Source: Streptomyces sp. NBC_00273
Lineage (GTDB): Bacteria > Actinomycetota > Actinomycetes > Streptomycetales > Streptomycetaceae
Direction: 5' to 3'
Assembly: GCF_036178145.1 (NCBI RefSeq)
Contig: NZ_CP108067.1
Location: 4,340,001 to 4,404,000, forward strand
Length of the DNA stretch: 64,000 nucleotides
Notes under the pieces: generated by a model
Database searches by the model: none
What the model was told of the DNA's origin: nothing
What the model saw: only the letters and a program-made list of their open reading frames with translations
Part shown: positions 1 through 7,625 of the stretch, piece after piece
How positions within the stretch are numbered: the stretch's first letter is position 1
Layout of the letters: every line of letters begins with the position of its first letter
Translations under genes and position numbers: made by a program

Positions 1-379
1 GCCCGCCCATCGGCAGGGCCATGCCCATCACCGTGTCGCCCGGCTTCGCGAAGGCCAGGTACACGGCCAGGTTGGCGGGCGAGCCGGAGTACGGCTGCAC
101 GTTGGCGTGGTCCACGCCGAACAGGCCCTTGGCCCGCTCGATCGCCAGCGCCTCGACGCGGTCGATGTTCTGCTGGCCCTCGTAGTAGCGGCGGCCGGGG
201 TAGCCCTCGCTGTACTTGTTCTGCAGCACGGTGCCGGAGGCTTCGAGGACGGCCGCGGACACGTAGTTCTCGCTGGGGATCAGGCGCAGGGTCTGCGCCT
301 GCAGCACTTCCTCCGCCGCGACGAACGAGGCCAGCTCGGGGTCGGCGGCGAACAGGGCGGGATGGCGGCTCGCGGACAT
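1..379 (-). CDS. glyA: Serine hydroxymethyltransferase (5' part only)
   Basis: This is the first 126 residues of a protein that runs off the left edge. It begins [10 protein letters not shown] and carries the SHMT hallmarks LIPSENYVS, the [16 protein letters not shown] block and [10 protein letters not shown]. The PLP enzyme interconverts serine plus tetrahydrofolate with glycine plus methylene-THF in the cytoplasm and so supplies one-carbon units for purines. The ATG at 379 follows a GGAGGAG ribosome site with a 7-nt gap. The catalytic lysine lies outside the window. A ZTP riboswitch precedes it on the same strand, which fits its one-carbon role. Confidence 0.95.
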   Translation of the reverse strand, partial: MSASRHPALFAADPELASFVAAEEVLQAQTLRLIPSENYVSAAVLEASGTVLQNKYSEGYPGRRYYEGQQNIDRVEALAIERAKGLFGVDHANVQPYSGSPANLAVYLAFAKPGDTVMGMALPMGG

Positions 380-417
380 GGCGGGCTCCTCCGGGGTCGA
401 TGTGATCGGTACCCCGC

Positions 418-500
418 GAGGCCCAGGCGAGCGGCCCTGTATGCGGTCGAGCGCGCACGACTCCCCCGGAGTTGGTTCTCCGTACGCCAGTCGCCGTGCG
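418..500 (-). promoter_or_regulatory. ZTP (pfl) riboswitch upstream of glyA
   Basis: Read on the minus strand, this 83-nt stretch has the parts of the pfl aptamer in order. GCACGGCGACTGGCG comes first, then a small hairpin CGGAG-AACCAA-CTCCG, then GGGGAGTCGTGCGC, which pairs back to close P1. After a linker comes the diagnostic CCGCTCGCCTGGGCC. The aptamer ends about 40 nt before the glyA ATG, and a GGGGT/ACCCC helix next to the Shine-Dalgarno could form the expression platform. pfl RNAs sense ZTP/ZMP and are known upstream of glyA, folD and purH. Recognised from motif memory only. Confidence 0.88.
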
Positions 501-633
501 TACCGCACACCTTAGCGGGCGCGCCGGAAGAGAGGTTTCTGCGTCCGCGATGCGAGCGACGATAAGAAGGTGACGCCACCCTCGTCACCGCTGCACCGGC
601 GCTCACCGCGCCGGACGGACGATCGGAGACCCC

Positions 634-1839
634 GTGTCGACAACTGCTGATGCCATCCGCGCCGCGGACGCCCACAGTGCGCACAACTACCATCCGCTGC
701 CCCTGGTCGTCGCGTCCGCGGAAGGCGCCTGGATGACGGATGTCGAGGGCCGCAGGTACCTCGACATGCTCGCCGGGTACTCGGCCCTCAACTTCGGGCA
801 CGGCAACCGCCGTCTGATCGACGCGGCCCACGCCCAGCTGGATCGGGTCACGCTCACCTCGCGCGCCTTCCACCACGACCGCTTCGCCGCGTTCTGTACC
901 GAGCTCGCCGCACTGTGCGGCAAGGAGATGGTGCTCCCCATGAACACGGGGGCGGAGGCCGTGGAGACGGCGGTGAAGACCGCCCGCAAGTGGGGCTACG
1001 AGGTCAAGGGCGTCCCGGACGGGCACGCCAAGATCGTGGTCGCCGCCGACAACTTCCACGGGCGCACCACGACCGTCGTCTCCTTCTCCACGGACCACGA
1101 CGCCCGCGACCACTTCGGCCCGTACACGCCGGGCTTCGAGATCGTTCCGTACGGGGACCTCACCGCGCTGGCCCACGCCGTCACCGAGAACACGGTGGCC
1201 GTACTGCTGGAGCCGATCCAGGGCGAGGCGGGGGTGCTGGTGCCGCCCGCCGGGTACCTGAGCGGCGTACGGGAGCTGACCCGCGAGCGGAACGTCCTGT
1301 TCATGGCGGACGAGATCCAGTCGGGGCTGGGGCGCACCGGCCGGACCTTCGCGTGCGAGCACGAGGGCGTCGTCCCGGACGTCTACATCCTCGGCAAGGC
1401 GCTCGGCGGCGGCGTGGTGCCGGTGTCGGCCGTGGTCGCCGACCGGGACGTGCTCGGGGTGTTCCGGCCCGGGCAGCACGGGTCCACCTTCGGCGGGAAC
1501 CCGCTCGCGTGCGCGGTCGCGCTGGAGGTGATCGCGATGCTCCGGACCGGCGAGTTCCAGGGCCGCGCCACCGAGCTGGGCGAGCACCTGCACCGGCAGC
1601 TGAACCTGCTGGTCGGCGGGGGCGCGGTGACGGCCGTACGCGGCCGCGGGCTGTGGGCGGGCGTCGACATCGACCCGTCGCGGGGCACCGGCCGGGAGAT
1701 CTCCGAGAAGCTGATGGAGCTCGGGGTGCTGGTGAAGGACACCCACGGGTCGACGATCCGGATCGCCCCGCCGCTGGTGATCAGCAAGGAGGACCTGGAC
1801 TGGGGCCTGGACCAGCTCCGGTCGGTGCTCGGCGCGTAG
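634..1839 (+). CDS. rocD: Ornithine--oxo-acid aminotransferase
   Basis: A class III PLP aminotransferase of 401 aa, the usual length for ornithine aminotransferase. It transfers the delta-amino group of ornithine to 2-oxoglutarate, giving glutamate semialdehyde in arginine/ornithine catabolism. Family signatures are LPMNTGAEAVETAVKTARKW (about 101-120), the DEIQSGLGRTG block (Asp226, which contacts the PLP ring nitrogen) and Lys255 in LGKALGGG, the expected Schiff-base lysine. The GTG start has GGAG 7 nt upstream. It diverges from glyA and converges with the ATP-grasp gene 15 bp downstream. A generic class III aminotransferase is the alternative, but the MNTGAEAVETA block favours ornithine. 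Confidence 0.9.
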   Translation: MSTTADAIRAADAHSAHNYHPLPLVVASAEGAWMTDVEGRRYLDMLAGYSALNFGHGNRRLIDAAHAQLDRVTLTSRAFHHDRFAAFCTELAALCGKEMVLPMNTGAEAVETAVKTARKWGYEVKGVPDGHAKIVVAADNFHGRTTTVVSFSTDHDARDHFGPYTPGFEIVPYGDLTALAHAVTENTVAVLLEPIQGEAGVLVPPAGYLSGVRELTRERNVLFMADEIQSGLGRTGRTFACEHEGVVPDVYILGKALGGGVVPVSAVVADRDVLGVFRPGQHGSTFGGNPLACAVALEVIAMLRTGEFQGRATELGEHLHRQLNLLVGGGAVTAVRGRGLWAGVDIDPSRGTGREISEKLMELGVLVKDTHGSTIRIAPPLVISKEDLDWGLDQLRSVLGA

Positions 1840-1854
1840 TCCCGTCCGTATCGG

Positions 1855-3057
1855 TCAGAGGATGACGTGGGGCAGGAAGCGGGCGTACTCGTCCGTGACC
1901 GGCCCCGCCGATTCGCGGATGCCGAGCCCCGCCGCCTCGTCCTCGACGACCCATGCGCCGAGCACCACCCGGTTGCCGTCGAAGTCGGGCAGCGGGGCCA
2001 GGCCCTGGAAGCAGTACTGCTCCCCCTCCTGCGGTACGAACGGCTCGCCGCCCCCGCCCGGCCCGTGCAGGGTGACCCCCGCGCCCTCACGGCCGAGGAG
2101 GGGCTTGGCCACGTAACCGTCGGACCCGGGCTCGGCGAGCTCGCGCGGGCCGTCGAGGTAGGCGGGCAGCAGGTTGGGGTGCTCCGGGAAGAGCTCCCAC
2201 AGGATCGCGAGCAGCGCCTTGTTGGACAGCAGCATCTTCCACAGCGGCTCGATCCAGCAGGTGGAGCCGGTGCCGCCGCCGTGGTCGTACGTGCCGAGGA
2301 CGTGCGGGCCGAACTCGTCCGTGGCCAGCCACTCCCACGGGTAGAGCTTGAAGCAGGAGCGGATGAAGCGGAGCTTCTCGTCCACGAACCGGCCGGACAG
2401 GCTGTCCCAGCCGATCTGCTCGACGGACAGGGCCTGGGTCTCCAGGCCGGCCTGCTCGGCGGTCTCCTGGAGGTAGGCGACCGTCATCAGGTCCTCGCCG
2501 AGCTCGTCGGCCTCGGAGTGCGCGAAGTGCAGCGGGCCGGGCGGGAGCAGCTCGGCCTGGCGCCGCCAGGCGTCGACGAGGCGCTCGTGGAGGGAGTTCC
2601 ACTGGTCGGCGCCGGGGAAGCGCTCCTCCATCCAGAACCACTGCGGGCTGGCCGCCTCCACCAGGGACGTGGGGGTGTCGGCGTTGTACTCCAGCATCTT
2701 GGCCGGGCTGCCGGTGCCGTCGTAGCGCAGGTCGAAACGGCCGTACAGGGAGGGCTGTTCGGCGCGGCGCCGCCAGGACTCGGCGATCAGCGCGGCGAGC
2801 TTCGGGTCGGTGATGCCGAGGTCGGCGAAGCGGTCGTGCTCGACGATGTGCGCGGCCGCGGCCAGGCACATGGCGTGCAGCTCCTCGACGACGTTCTCCA
2901 GGGCCTCGACCTCGGGGAGCGAAAAGGAGTAGTACGCGCTCTCGTCCCAGTAGGGGCGCAGGGAGTCGTCGGGGTAGCGGGTCAGGGGATAGATCAGACC
3001 CTGCTCCTCGACGGTCTTCTGCCAGTCGGGACGGGGCTCGATGGTGTGCCGCTCCAT
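1855..3057 (-). CDS. Glutathionylspermidine synthase-family ATP-grasp protein (YgiC/YjfC-like)
   Basis: A 400-aa protein of the glutathionylspermidine synthase family. It opens with PRPDWQKTVEEQGL and has the conserved RFDLRYDGTG...KMLEYNADTPTSL segment (about 106-130) and YVAKPLLGREGAGV (about 315), the ATP-grasp phosphate-binding region. It lacks the amidase domain of E. coli Gsp and matches the stand-alone YgiC/YjfC length. It presumably forms an amide bond, but the substrate is unknown, and actinobacteria make mycothiol rather than glutathione. It sits 7 bp downstream of a small lipoprotein that resembles YgiB, so the two form an operon like enterobacterial ygiBC. Confidence 0.85.
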   Translation of the reverse strand: MERHTIEPRPDWQKTVEEQGLIYPLTRYPDDSLRPYWDESAYYSFSLPEVEALENVVEELHAMCLAAAAHIVEHDRFADLGITDPKLAALIAESWRRRAEQPSLYGRFDLRYDGTGSPAKMLEYNADTPTSLVEAASPQWFWMEERFPGADQWNSLHERLVDAWRRQAELLPPGPLHFAHSEADELGEDLMTVAYLQETAEQAGLETQALSVEQIGWDSLSGRFVDEKLRFIRSCFKLYPWEWLATDEFGPHVLGTYDHGGGTGSTCWIEPLWKMLLSNKALLAILWELFPEHPNLLPAYLDGPRELAEPGSDGYVAKPLLGREGAGVTLHGPGGGGEPFVPQEGEQYCFQGLAPLPDFDGNRVVLGAWVVEDEAAGLGIRESAGPVTDEYARFLPHVIL

Positions 3058-3064
3058 GGTGCGA

Positions 3065-3364
3065 TCAGCCGCCGCTGGAGCCGGAGGTGTTCCCGCCGAT
3101 GCCGTTGCGGGTGACGGCGGACTTCTCGAAGCTGCCGCCGGCGACCTTGCCTGCGGCCACGTAGCCGCCGTAGTAGTACGAGCCGGTGCCGCCGCTCTTG
3201 CACTCCTTATTGTTCAGGTGCTGCAGCGTGGAGCGGGAGGCGCAGCGCTTGTCCGGTTCGTCGCTGCTGCCGCAGGCCACGAGGGTGGCCGCGAGCAGGC
3301 CCATGCCGCCGAGGGCGACGGCGCCGGAGCGCATCCGGCGCTGATTGGTGCTGCTGCTGTCCAT
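3065..3364 (-). CDS. Small YgiB-like lipoprotein
   Basis: A 99-aa secreted lipoprotein. A basic N-terminus (NQRRMR) and hydrophobic stretch end in the lipobox LVAC, with Cys31 as the lipidation site. The mature part has a Cys pair (RCASRS, NKECKSGG) and ends with SYYYGGYVAAGKVAGGSFEK and VTRNGIGG. That glycine/tyrosine patch followed by VTRxGxG recalls the C-terminus of enterobacterial YgiB (DUF1190). YgiB is about twice as long, so this would be a minimal version. The start has GGGGGAG 9 nt upstream. Its position in front of a YgiC-type ATP-grasp gene supports the relation. Homology is inferred from the short motif and the neighbour. Confidence 0.75.
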   Translation of the reverse strand: MDSSSTNQRRMRSGAVALGGMGLLAATLVACGSSDEPDKRCASRSTLQHLNNKECKSGGTGSYYYGGYVAAGKVAGGSFEKSAVTRNGIGGNTSGSSGG

Positions 3365-3468
3365 GTCTGCTGCTCCCCCTGGGGCCTCGCGTGCTGCCGA
3401 CAGAGTAGAGCGGGGTCACCGGCCGAAGGAATCCGGCCGCTGTGAGATCCGTGACCTAGAGTCAGTTC

Positions 3469-4314
3469 GTGCTGATTGGGATGATTTGTGCGCTCGGTGC
3501 GGCGGTCTGCTTCGGTACGGCCTCGGTGCTGCAGGCGGTCGCGGCGCGGGCGGCGGAGCCCGGCAGCGGGTCCGGAGTGGACACGGCGCTGTTCCTGCGG
3601 GCCGTGCGGCAGTGGCGGTACCTGGCGGGTCTGGGCCTCGACGGAGCCGGTTTCGTGCTCCAGATCATCGCCCTGCGGCACATCCCCATCTACGCGGTGG
3701 GGGCGGCGCTGGCGGCCAGCCTGGCGGTGACGGCGGTGGTCGCGGCGCGGCTGCTGAAGGTGCGGCTGTCCCGGACCGAGTGGGGCGCGGTGGCGGTGGT
3801 GTGCGCGGGGCTGCTGATGCTCGGGCTCTCCGCCGGCGAGGAGGGCACGGGGACCGGGTCGACGGCGCTGGAACTGGGAATGCTGGCGGTGGCCGGGCTG
3901 GTGCTGCTGGTCGGCGTGTTCGCGGGCCGGCTCCCGGACGGACCGCGGGCGCTGGTGCTCGGCCTCGCGGCGGGGACGGGCTTCGGGGTCGTGGAGGTCT
4001 CGGTACGGCTCATCGACTCGCCGTGGGACCTGCGCAACCCGGCCCTGTACGCCCTCCTGCTGGGCGGCGGCGCGGCCTTCCTGCTCCTCACCTCGGCCCT
4101 GGCGCGCGGCTCGGTGACGGTGGCGACGGCGGGCATGGTCATCGGCGAGACGATCGGCCCGGCGGTGGTGGGCGTGGTCTGGCTCGGCGACAGCACCCGC
4201 GAGGGCCTGGCCTGGCTGGCGGTGACGGGCTTCGCCGTGGCGGTGGCCGGCTCCCTGGCCCTGGCCCGCTTCGGCGAGCCCCCGACCCCGGCCGAATCCG
4301 CCCCCACCGGCTGA
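3469..4314 (+). CDS. DMT/EamA-type transporter
   Basis: A 281-aa integral membrane protein with roughly nine to ten hydrophobic helices in the two-fold EamA arrangement. It begins GMICALGAAVCFGTASVLQA, and a second repeat starts near residue 140. Conserved small-residue helices such as YAVGAALAASLAVTAVVAARLL and GMVIGETIGPAVVGVVWLGD fit drug/metabolite transporters. The substrate cannot be read. The GTG start at 3469 has no clear ribosome site, but TAGAGT lies 6 nt upstream, so a leaderless transcript is possible. Its stop codon lies inside the first copy of a 30-bp tandem duplication. Confidence 0.85.
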   Translation: MLIGMICALGAAVCFGTASVLQAVAARAAEPGSGSGVDTALFLRAVRQWRYLAGLGLDGAGFVLQIIALRHIPIYAVGAALAASLAVTAVVAARLLKVRLSRTEWGAVAVVCAGLLMLGLSAGEEGTGTGSTALELGMLAVAGLVLLVGVFAGRLPDGPRALVLGLAAGTGFGVVEVSVRLIDSPWDLRNPALYALLLGGGAAFLLLTSALARGSVTVATAGMVIGETIGPAVVGVVWLGDSTREGLAWLAVTGFAVAVAGSLALARFGEPPTPAESAPTG

Positions 4315-4480
4315 CCTCTTTCAGCTTCCAGCCCCGCCGGCTGACCTCTTTCAGCTTCCAGCCCCGCCGGCGTTCGAGGCGCTCCTCCAGCCCCGCCGGC
4401 GTTTGAGGCGACCCTCCAGCCCCGCCGGCGTTTGAGGCGCGGGGGTCCGAGGGCAGCGCCCCCGGCAACGGCGCCGCAGG
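4311..4480. repeat. Intergenic GCCGGCGTTTGAGGCG repeat block with 30-bp tandem duplication
   Basis: The stretch between the convergent transporter and MocR genes is made of repeats. The 30-bp unit starting CTGACCTCTTTCAGCTTCC occurs exactly twice, at 4311-4340 and 4341-4370. The core CCAGCCCCGCCGGC occurs four times, starting at 4328, 4358, 4387 and 4416, the last three followed by GTT(T/C)GAGGCG. The same core recurs at 17.8, 24.6 and 31.4 kb. The final copy leads into a GC-rich tail with hairpin potential, so it probably ends transcription from both sides. Confidence 0.85.
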
Positions 4481-5881
4481 TCACGGGAGGGCCGCCGACA
4501 GGGCCGCCAGGGTCGGGGACCACGCGCTGTCCGGCGGGGTCCCGTAACCCACCACCACCGCATCCCGCGGCGCCGGATCCGCATCCGGATGCCGGAACCG
4601 TCCCAGCCCGTGCAACGCCAGGTCCTGCCAGGCCGCCGACTGCAGGACCGACCGCTCCAGCCCCTCCGGGAGGTCCAGCACCGCGTGCAGCCCCGCCGCG
4701 ATCCCCGACACGCCCACCCGGTCCCCCACCGCCGCCACCAGCTCGTCCCGGCGCCGCCGGTACCGCAGCCGCATCCCGCGCACGTGCCGGTCGTACGCCC
4801 CGGAGGTGATGAACTCCGCCAGCGTCAGCTGATCCAGCGCGCCACACGCCCAGTCCATGGGCCGCTTGGCGGCCAGCACCTCCTCCAGCAGCCCCGGCGG
4901 AACCACCATCCAGCCCATCCGCAGCCCGGGTGCCAACGACTTGCTGGCCGTCCCGAGGTACACCACCCGGTCCGGGTCCAGGCCCTGCAGCGCGCCGACC
5001 GACTGACGGTCGTAGCGGAACTCCCCGTCGTAGTCGTCCTCCAGGATGAGCCCGCCCGTGGTCCGGGCCCAGTCGACCGCGGCCGCCCGCCGGGCCGGGG
5101 TCAGGGCGACGCCCGTGGGGAACTGGTGCGCCGGGGTCAGCAGCACCGCGCCCGCCGCCGCGGTCAGCTCCCCCGTCCGGGCACCCTCCCCGTCCACGCC
5201 CAGCGGGCGCGTCCGCAGCCCCGCCCGCACCAGCAGGTCCCGGTGGAAGTCCAGGCCGTAGCCCTCCACCGCCACGTCCCGCACCCGTCGGGCCCGCAGT
5301 ACGCCCGCCAGCAGCGCCAGCCCGTGCAGGAAGCCCGCGCACAGCACGATCCGTTCGGGGTCCGCGTACACCCCGCGCGCCCGCGCCAGGTATCCGGCCA
5401 GCGCCTGCCGCAGCTCGATGCGGCCGCGCGGATCAGCCGCGTACCCGAAGGCCTCGTTCGGCGCGTCGGTCAGCGCCCGCCGGGCCGCCGACAGCCAGGC
5501 CGCGCGCGGGAAGCCGCCCAGGTCCGGGGAGCCGGGGACCAAGCTGTACGCGGGCCCCTTGCGCGCGGGGCGCCGTACGGGGGCGACGGCCCCGGACCGG
5601 CGCGGGCGGGCCCGCTCGGCGACGCGGGTGCCGGAGCCCTGGCGGGCCGTCAACCAGCCCTCGGCGACGAGCTCGGCGTACGCCTCGGCGACCGTGTTCC
5701 GGGCGATGCCCAGGTCGGCGGCGAGGGTGCGGGACGACGGCAGCCGGGTGCCGGCCGCCAGCCGCCCGCTGCGCGCGGCCTCGCGCAGGGCCTCGGTGAG
5801 CGCGGCCCGCAGGCCGCGTCTGGTGCTGAGGTCCAGGTGCAGGTGCAGGTCGGCGCCGAAAGTGGCCCACGATTCCGTCAT
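4481..5881 (-). CDS. MocR/PdxR-type transcriptional regulator (GntR HTH + aminotransferase fold)
   Basis: A 466-aa MocR-subfamily regulator. Residues 20-90 form a GntR winged helix (GTRLPSSRTLAADLGIARNTV, EGWLTARQGSGTRV). The rest is a class I aminotransferase fold with EDDYDGEFRYDR near 281-292 and the PLP lysine at Lys314 in LGTASKSLAPG. Such proteins sense PLP adducts or amino-compound ligands. It diverges from the AhpD-like gene across only 47 bp that hold a perfect ATATGG-A-CCATAT palindrome two bases from this start codon. No Shine-Dalgarno is visible, and TATGGT lies 8 nt upstream, so the mRNA may be leaderless and autoregulated. Confidence 0.92.
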   Translation of the reverse strand: MTESWATFGADLHLHLDLSTRRGLRAALTEALREAARSGRLAAGTRLPSSRTLAADLGIARNTVAEAYAELVAEGWLTARQGSGTRVAERARPRRSGAVAPVRRPARKGPAYSLVPGSPDLGGFPRAAWLSAARRALTDAPNEAFGYAADPRGRIELRQALAGYLARARGVYADPERIVLCAGFLHGLALLAGVLRARRVRDVAVEGYGLDFHRDLLVRAGLRTRPLGVDGEGARTGELTAAAGAVLLTPAHQFPTGVALTPARRAAAVDWARTTGGLILEDDYDGEFRYDRQSVGALQGLDPDRVVYLGTASKSLAPGLRMGWMVVPPGLLEEVLAAKRPMDWACGALDQLTLAEFITSGAYDRHVRGMRLRYRRRRDELVAAVGDRVGVSGIAAGLHAVLDLPEGLERSVLQSAAWQDLALHGLGRFRHPDADPAPRDAVVVGYGTPPDSAWSPTLAALSAALP

Positions 5882-5883
5882 GG

Positions 5884-5896
5884 ATATGGACCATAT
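5884..5896. promoter_or_regulatory. Palindromic operator in the MocR/AhpD divergent promoter
   Basis: ATATGG-A-CCATAT is a perfect inverted repeat with 6-bp arms and one central base. It starts 2 bp from the MocR start codon and overlaps that gene's likely -10 (TATGGT on the minus strand). It also lies about 20 bp upstream of the plus-strand -10 TAGGGT (5916-5921). The site therefore covers one promoter core and the -35 side of the other, as expected for an autoregulator controlling both genes. That MocR binds it is inference. Confidence 0.6.
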
Positions 5897-5928
5897 CGGT
5901 GGGCCGCCTGCCTCCTAGGGTGAATCAC

Positions 5929-6420
5929 ATGACGACCACACACGAACACGCCCCCGAGCACACCCCGCGCATGCACATGGCGAAGCTCGCCCCGGAGGTC
6001 TACAAGGCCGTCCTCGCCCTGGAGATCGCCTCCAAGAAGGGTCTGGATCCCTCCCTGGTCGAGCTCGTCAAGATCCGGGCCTCCCAGCTCAACCACTGCG
6101 CCTTCTGCCTCGACATGCACACCAAGGACGCGATCGCCGCAGGTGAGAGCGTCGAACGCATCATCCAGCTGGGCGCCTGGGAGGAGTCGCGGCACTTCTA
6201 CACCGAGAAGGAGCTCGCCGCGATCGAGTTCACCGAGGCCGTCACCGTCCTGACGGACGGCTTCGTGCCCGACGAGGTCTACGAGAAGGCCGCCAAGCAG
6301 TTCGAGGAGCGCGAGCTCGCCCAGCTGATCGCCGTCATCGCGACGATCAACGTCTGGAACCGCATCGGCGTCACCACCCGCATGGTGCCGGGCCACTACA
6401 CCCCGGGCATGTACAAGTAG
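5929..6420 (+). CDS. Carboxymuconolactone decarboxylase-family (AhpD-like) protein
   Basis: A 163-aa AhpD-like alkylhydroperoxidase. The CxxC active site is NHCAFCLDMH (Cys57, Cys60, His64), inside the family signature KIRASQLNHCAFC. The C-terminal half, with VIATINVWNRIGV, is typical of the helical fold. The likely role is thiol-based peroxide reduction or redox relay. I chose the ATG at 5929 rather than the in-frame ATG at 5899 because TAGGGT stands exactly 7 nt before it (a leaderless pattern) and the family normally starts close to this point. It is divergent from, and probably controlled by, the MocR gene. Confidence 0.92.
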   Translation: MTTTHEHAPEHTPRMHMAKLAPEVYKAVLALEIASKKGLDPSLVELVKIRASQLNHCAFCLDMHTKDAIAAGESVERIIQLGAWEESRHFYTEKELAAIEFTEAVTVLTDGFVPDEVYEKAAKQFEERELAQLIAVIATINVWNRIGVTTRMVPGHYTPGMYK

Positions 6421-6440
6421 GACCGGTCGTTGCGGACGGG

Positions 6441-7247
6441 TCATTCCGGCCTGAACGACTCCACGGCCGCCGTCAGGTTCGCGCGCACCGCCGTGCCGTC
6501 GGCGGCCGGACCGGCCGCCAGCAGTGCCCACCGCCTGCCGTCCGGGGCGGCCGTGATCCGCTCGATCGCGCGGCGGCGTCCGTGCGACTCCTGGTTGTCG
6601 TACTCGTACACCAGCTCGCAGGACCCACCGGACGCCGGATCGAGGGAGACCTCCTGGTAGCCGGGACGCGTTGCGAGGGCCTGCGAGGAGGTCCGCAGCA
6701 GCTCGCACGCCCCGACGCCGTCCGACTCGGTGACGCGGAAGAACTGCATCAGCGCACTGCGGTCCCCGGGCCGCCGGTAGAAGGAGCCGCTGCCGGTCTC
6801 GTCGTGGCTGCGCTCCCATCCCGCGGGGACGGCGACCGAGAAGCCGCCTTCGTCGCGCACCACCGTGTACGCCGGCGGGACCGAGGGCGACGCGGAGGAC
6901 GCGGAGGACGCGGAGGAGGAGGCGGTCGGGGACGCGGCCGGAACCGTACCGGACGGTGGGGCCGGAGTACCCGGAGCCGACGGGGCCGCGGCGGGTGCCT
7001 TCGGCTCTCCGTCGCCCAGTACGAACCATCCCGCCACGGCGCAGCCGCCCACCACCGCCGCCCCGAGGGCCACCAGCAGCGGGACCCTCCACGACCGTTC
7101 CCGGCCCGGGCCGCCCTGGCCAACCGGGCCGCCCGGGCCGCCCGCCGGTGGGCGGGGCGGGTACGAGGGCGGGGGCGGCGGGGGCTGCTCCGCCCACTCC
7201 CAGCGCTGCGACTGCGGATTCCAGTGGGCACCGCCACCCGTGGCCAC
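6441..7247 (-). CDS. Single-pass membrane protein with kinase-type extracellular domain
   Basis: A 268-aa protein. An N-terminal cytoplasmic tail starts with HWNPQSQRWEW and then a proline-rich stretch. One transmembrane helix lies near 55-76, followed by a Pro/Ser/Ala-rich stalk. The C-terminal domain of about 140 residues begins FSVAVPAGWERS. That domain has the same [FL]xVxPxGW opening as the extracellular domains of the three kinase-type genes at the right end of the window, but no kinase domain is present. GTG start. It lies 3 bp after the preceding minus-strand gene, so the three genes 9331-6441 probably form one operon. Function unknown. Confidence 0.75.
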   Translation of the reverse strand: MATGGGAHWNPQSQRWEWAEQPPPPPPSYPPRPPAGGPGGPVGQGGPGRERSWRVPLLVALGAAVVGGCAVAGWFVLGDGEPKAPAAAPSAPGTPAPPSGTVPAASPTASSSASSASSASPSVPPAYTVVRDEGGFSVAVPAGWERSHDETGSGSFYRRPGDRSALMQFFRVTESDGVGACELLRTSSQALATRPGYQEVSLDPASGGSCELVYEYDNQESHGRRRAIERITAAPDGRRWALLAAGPAADGTAVRANLTAAVESFRPE

Positions 7248-7250
7248 CGG

Positions 7251-7625
7251 TCAGCTCCCCAGCGAGGCGAGCAGCCCGCCGAGGGCGGCGGCCGCGTTCA
7301 CCGAGTCCACCACGGGGGCCCAGCGCTGGAGCGCGCCCCTCAGCCGGGCGGGCAGGCCGGGCCGGATCTCCCCGGTCTCCGCCAGCTCGCCGGCGGCCTC
7401 GTCCAGTTCGGCGTCGAGCGCCGACCGGTCGGCGCTGCGGGGCAGGTGGACGAGGGCGATGCGCAACTCCCGTACGGCCTCGAGCAGTTCCGCCGCGCCC
7501 GGAGCGGCCGCCCCCGTACCGTCGTGGTGGACGGTGGTGTTGGTGATGTTGGTGCCGCCGATGCTGAAGGTGCTGCCTTCGATGCGGTTGATCCGCACTT
7601 CCCCGGCTCCCCCGTCTTGCGTCAC
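7251..7625 (-). CDS. Small protein with FSIGG motif and helical C-terminus
   Basis: A 124-aa protein of unknown function. I place the start at the GTG at 7625, whose GTGA overlaps the upstream gene's stop, rather than at the much longer open frame. Residues 10-34 read VRINRIEGSTFSIGG followed by an Asn/Thr-rich tail ending in HH. The rest is helical (ELLEAVRELRIALVHL, ARLRGALQRWAPVVDSV) and ends in an Ala/Leu-rich segment. The N-terminal motif matches the extreme C-terminus of the upstream membrane protein (S.FS[IV]GG....N.T.HH). Short Gly/Asn-rich motifs of this kind recall bacterial amyloid-signalling motifs, but that is speculation. Confidence 0.7.
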   Translation of the reverse strand: MTQDGGAGEVRINRIEGSTFSIGGTNITNTTVHHDGTGAAAPGAAELLEAVRELRIALVHLPRSADRSALDAELDEAAGELAETGEIRPGLPARLRGALQRWAPVVDSVNAAAALGGLLASLGS

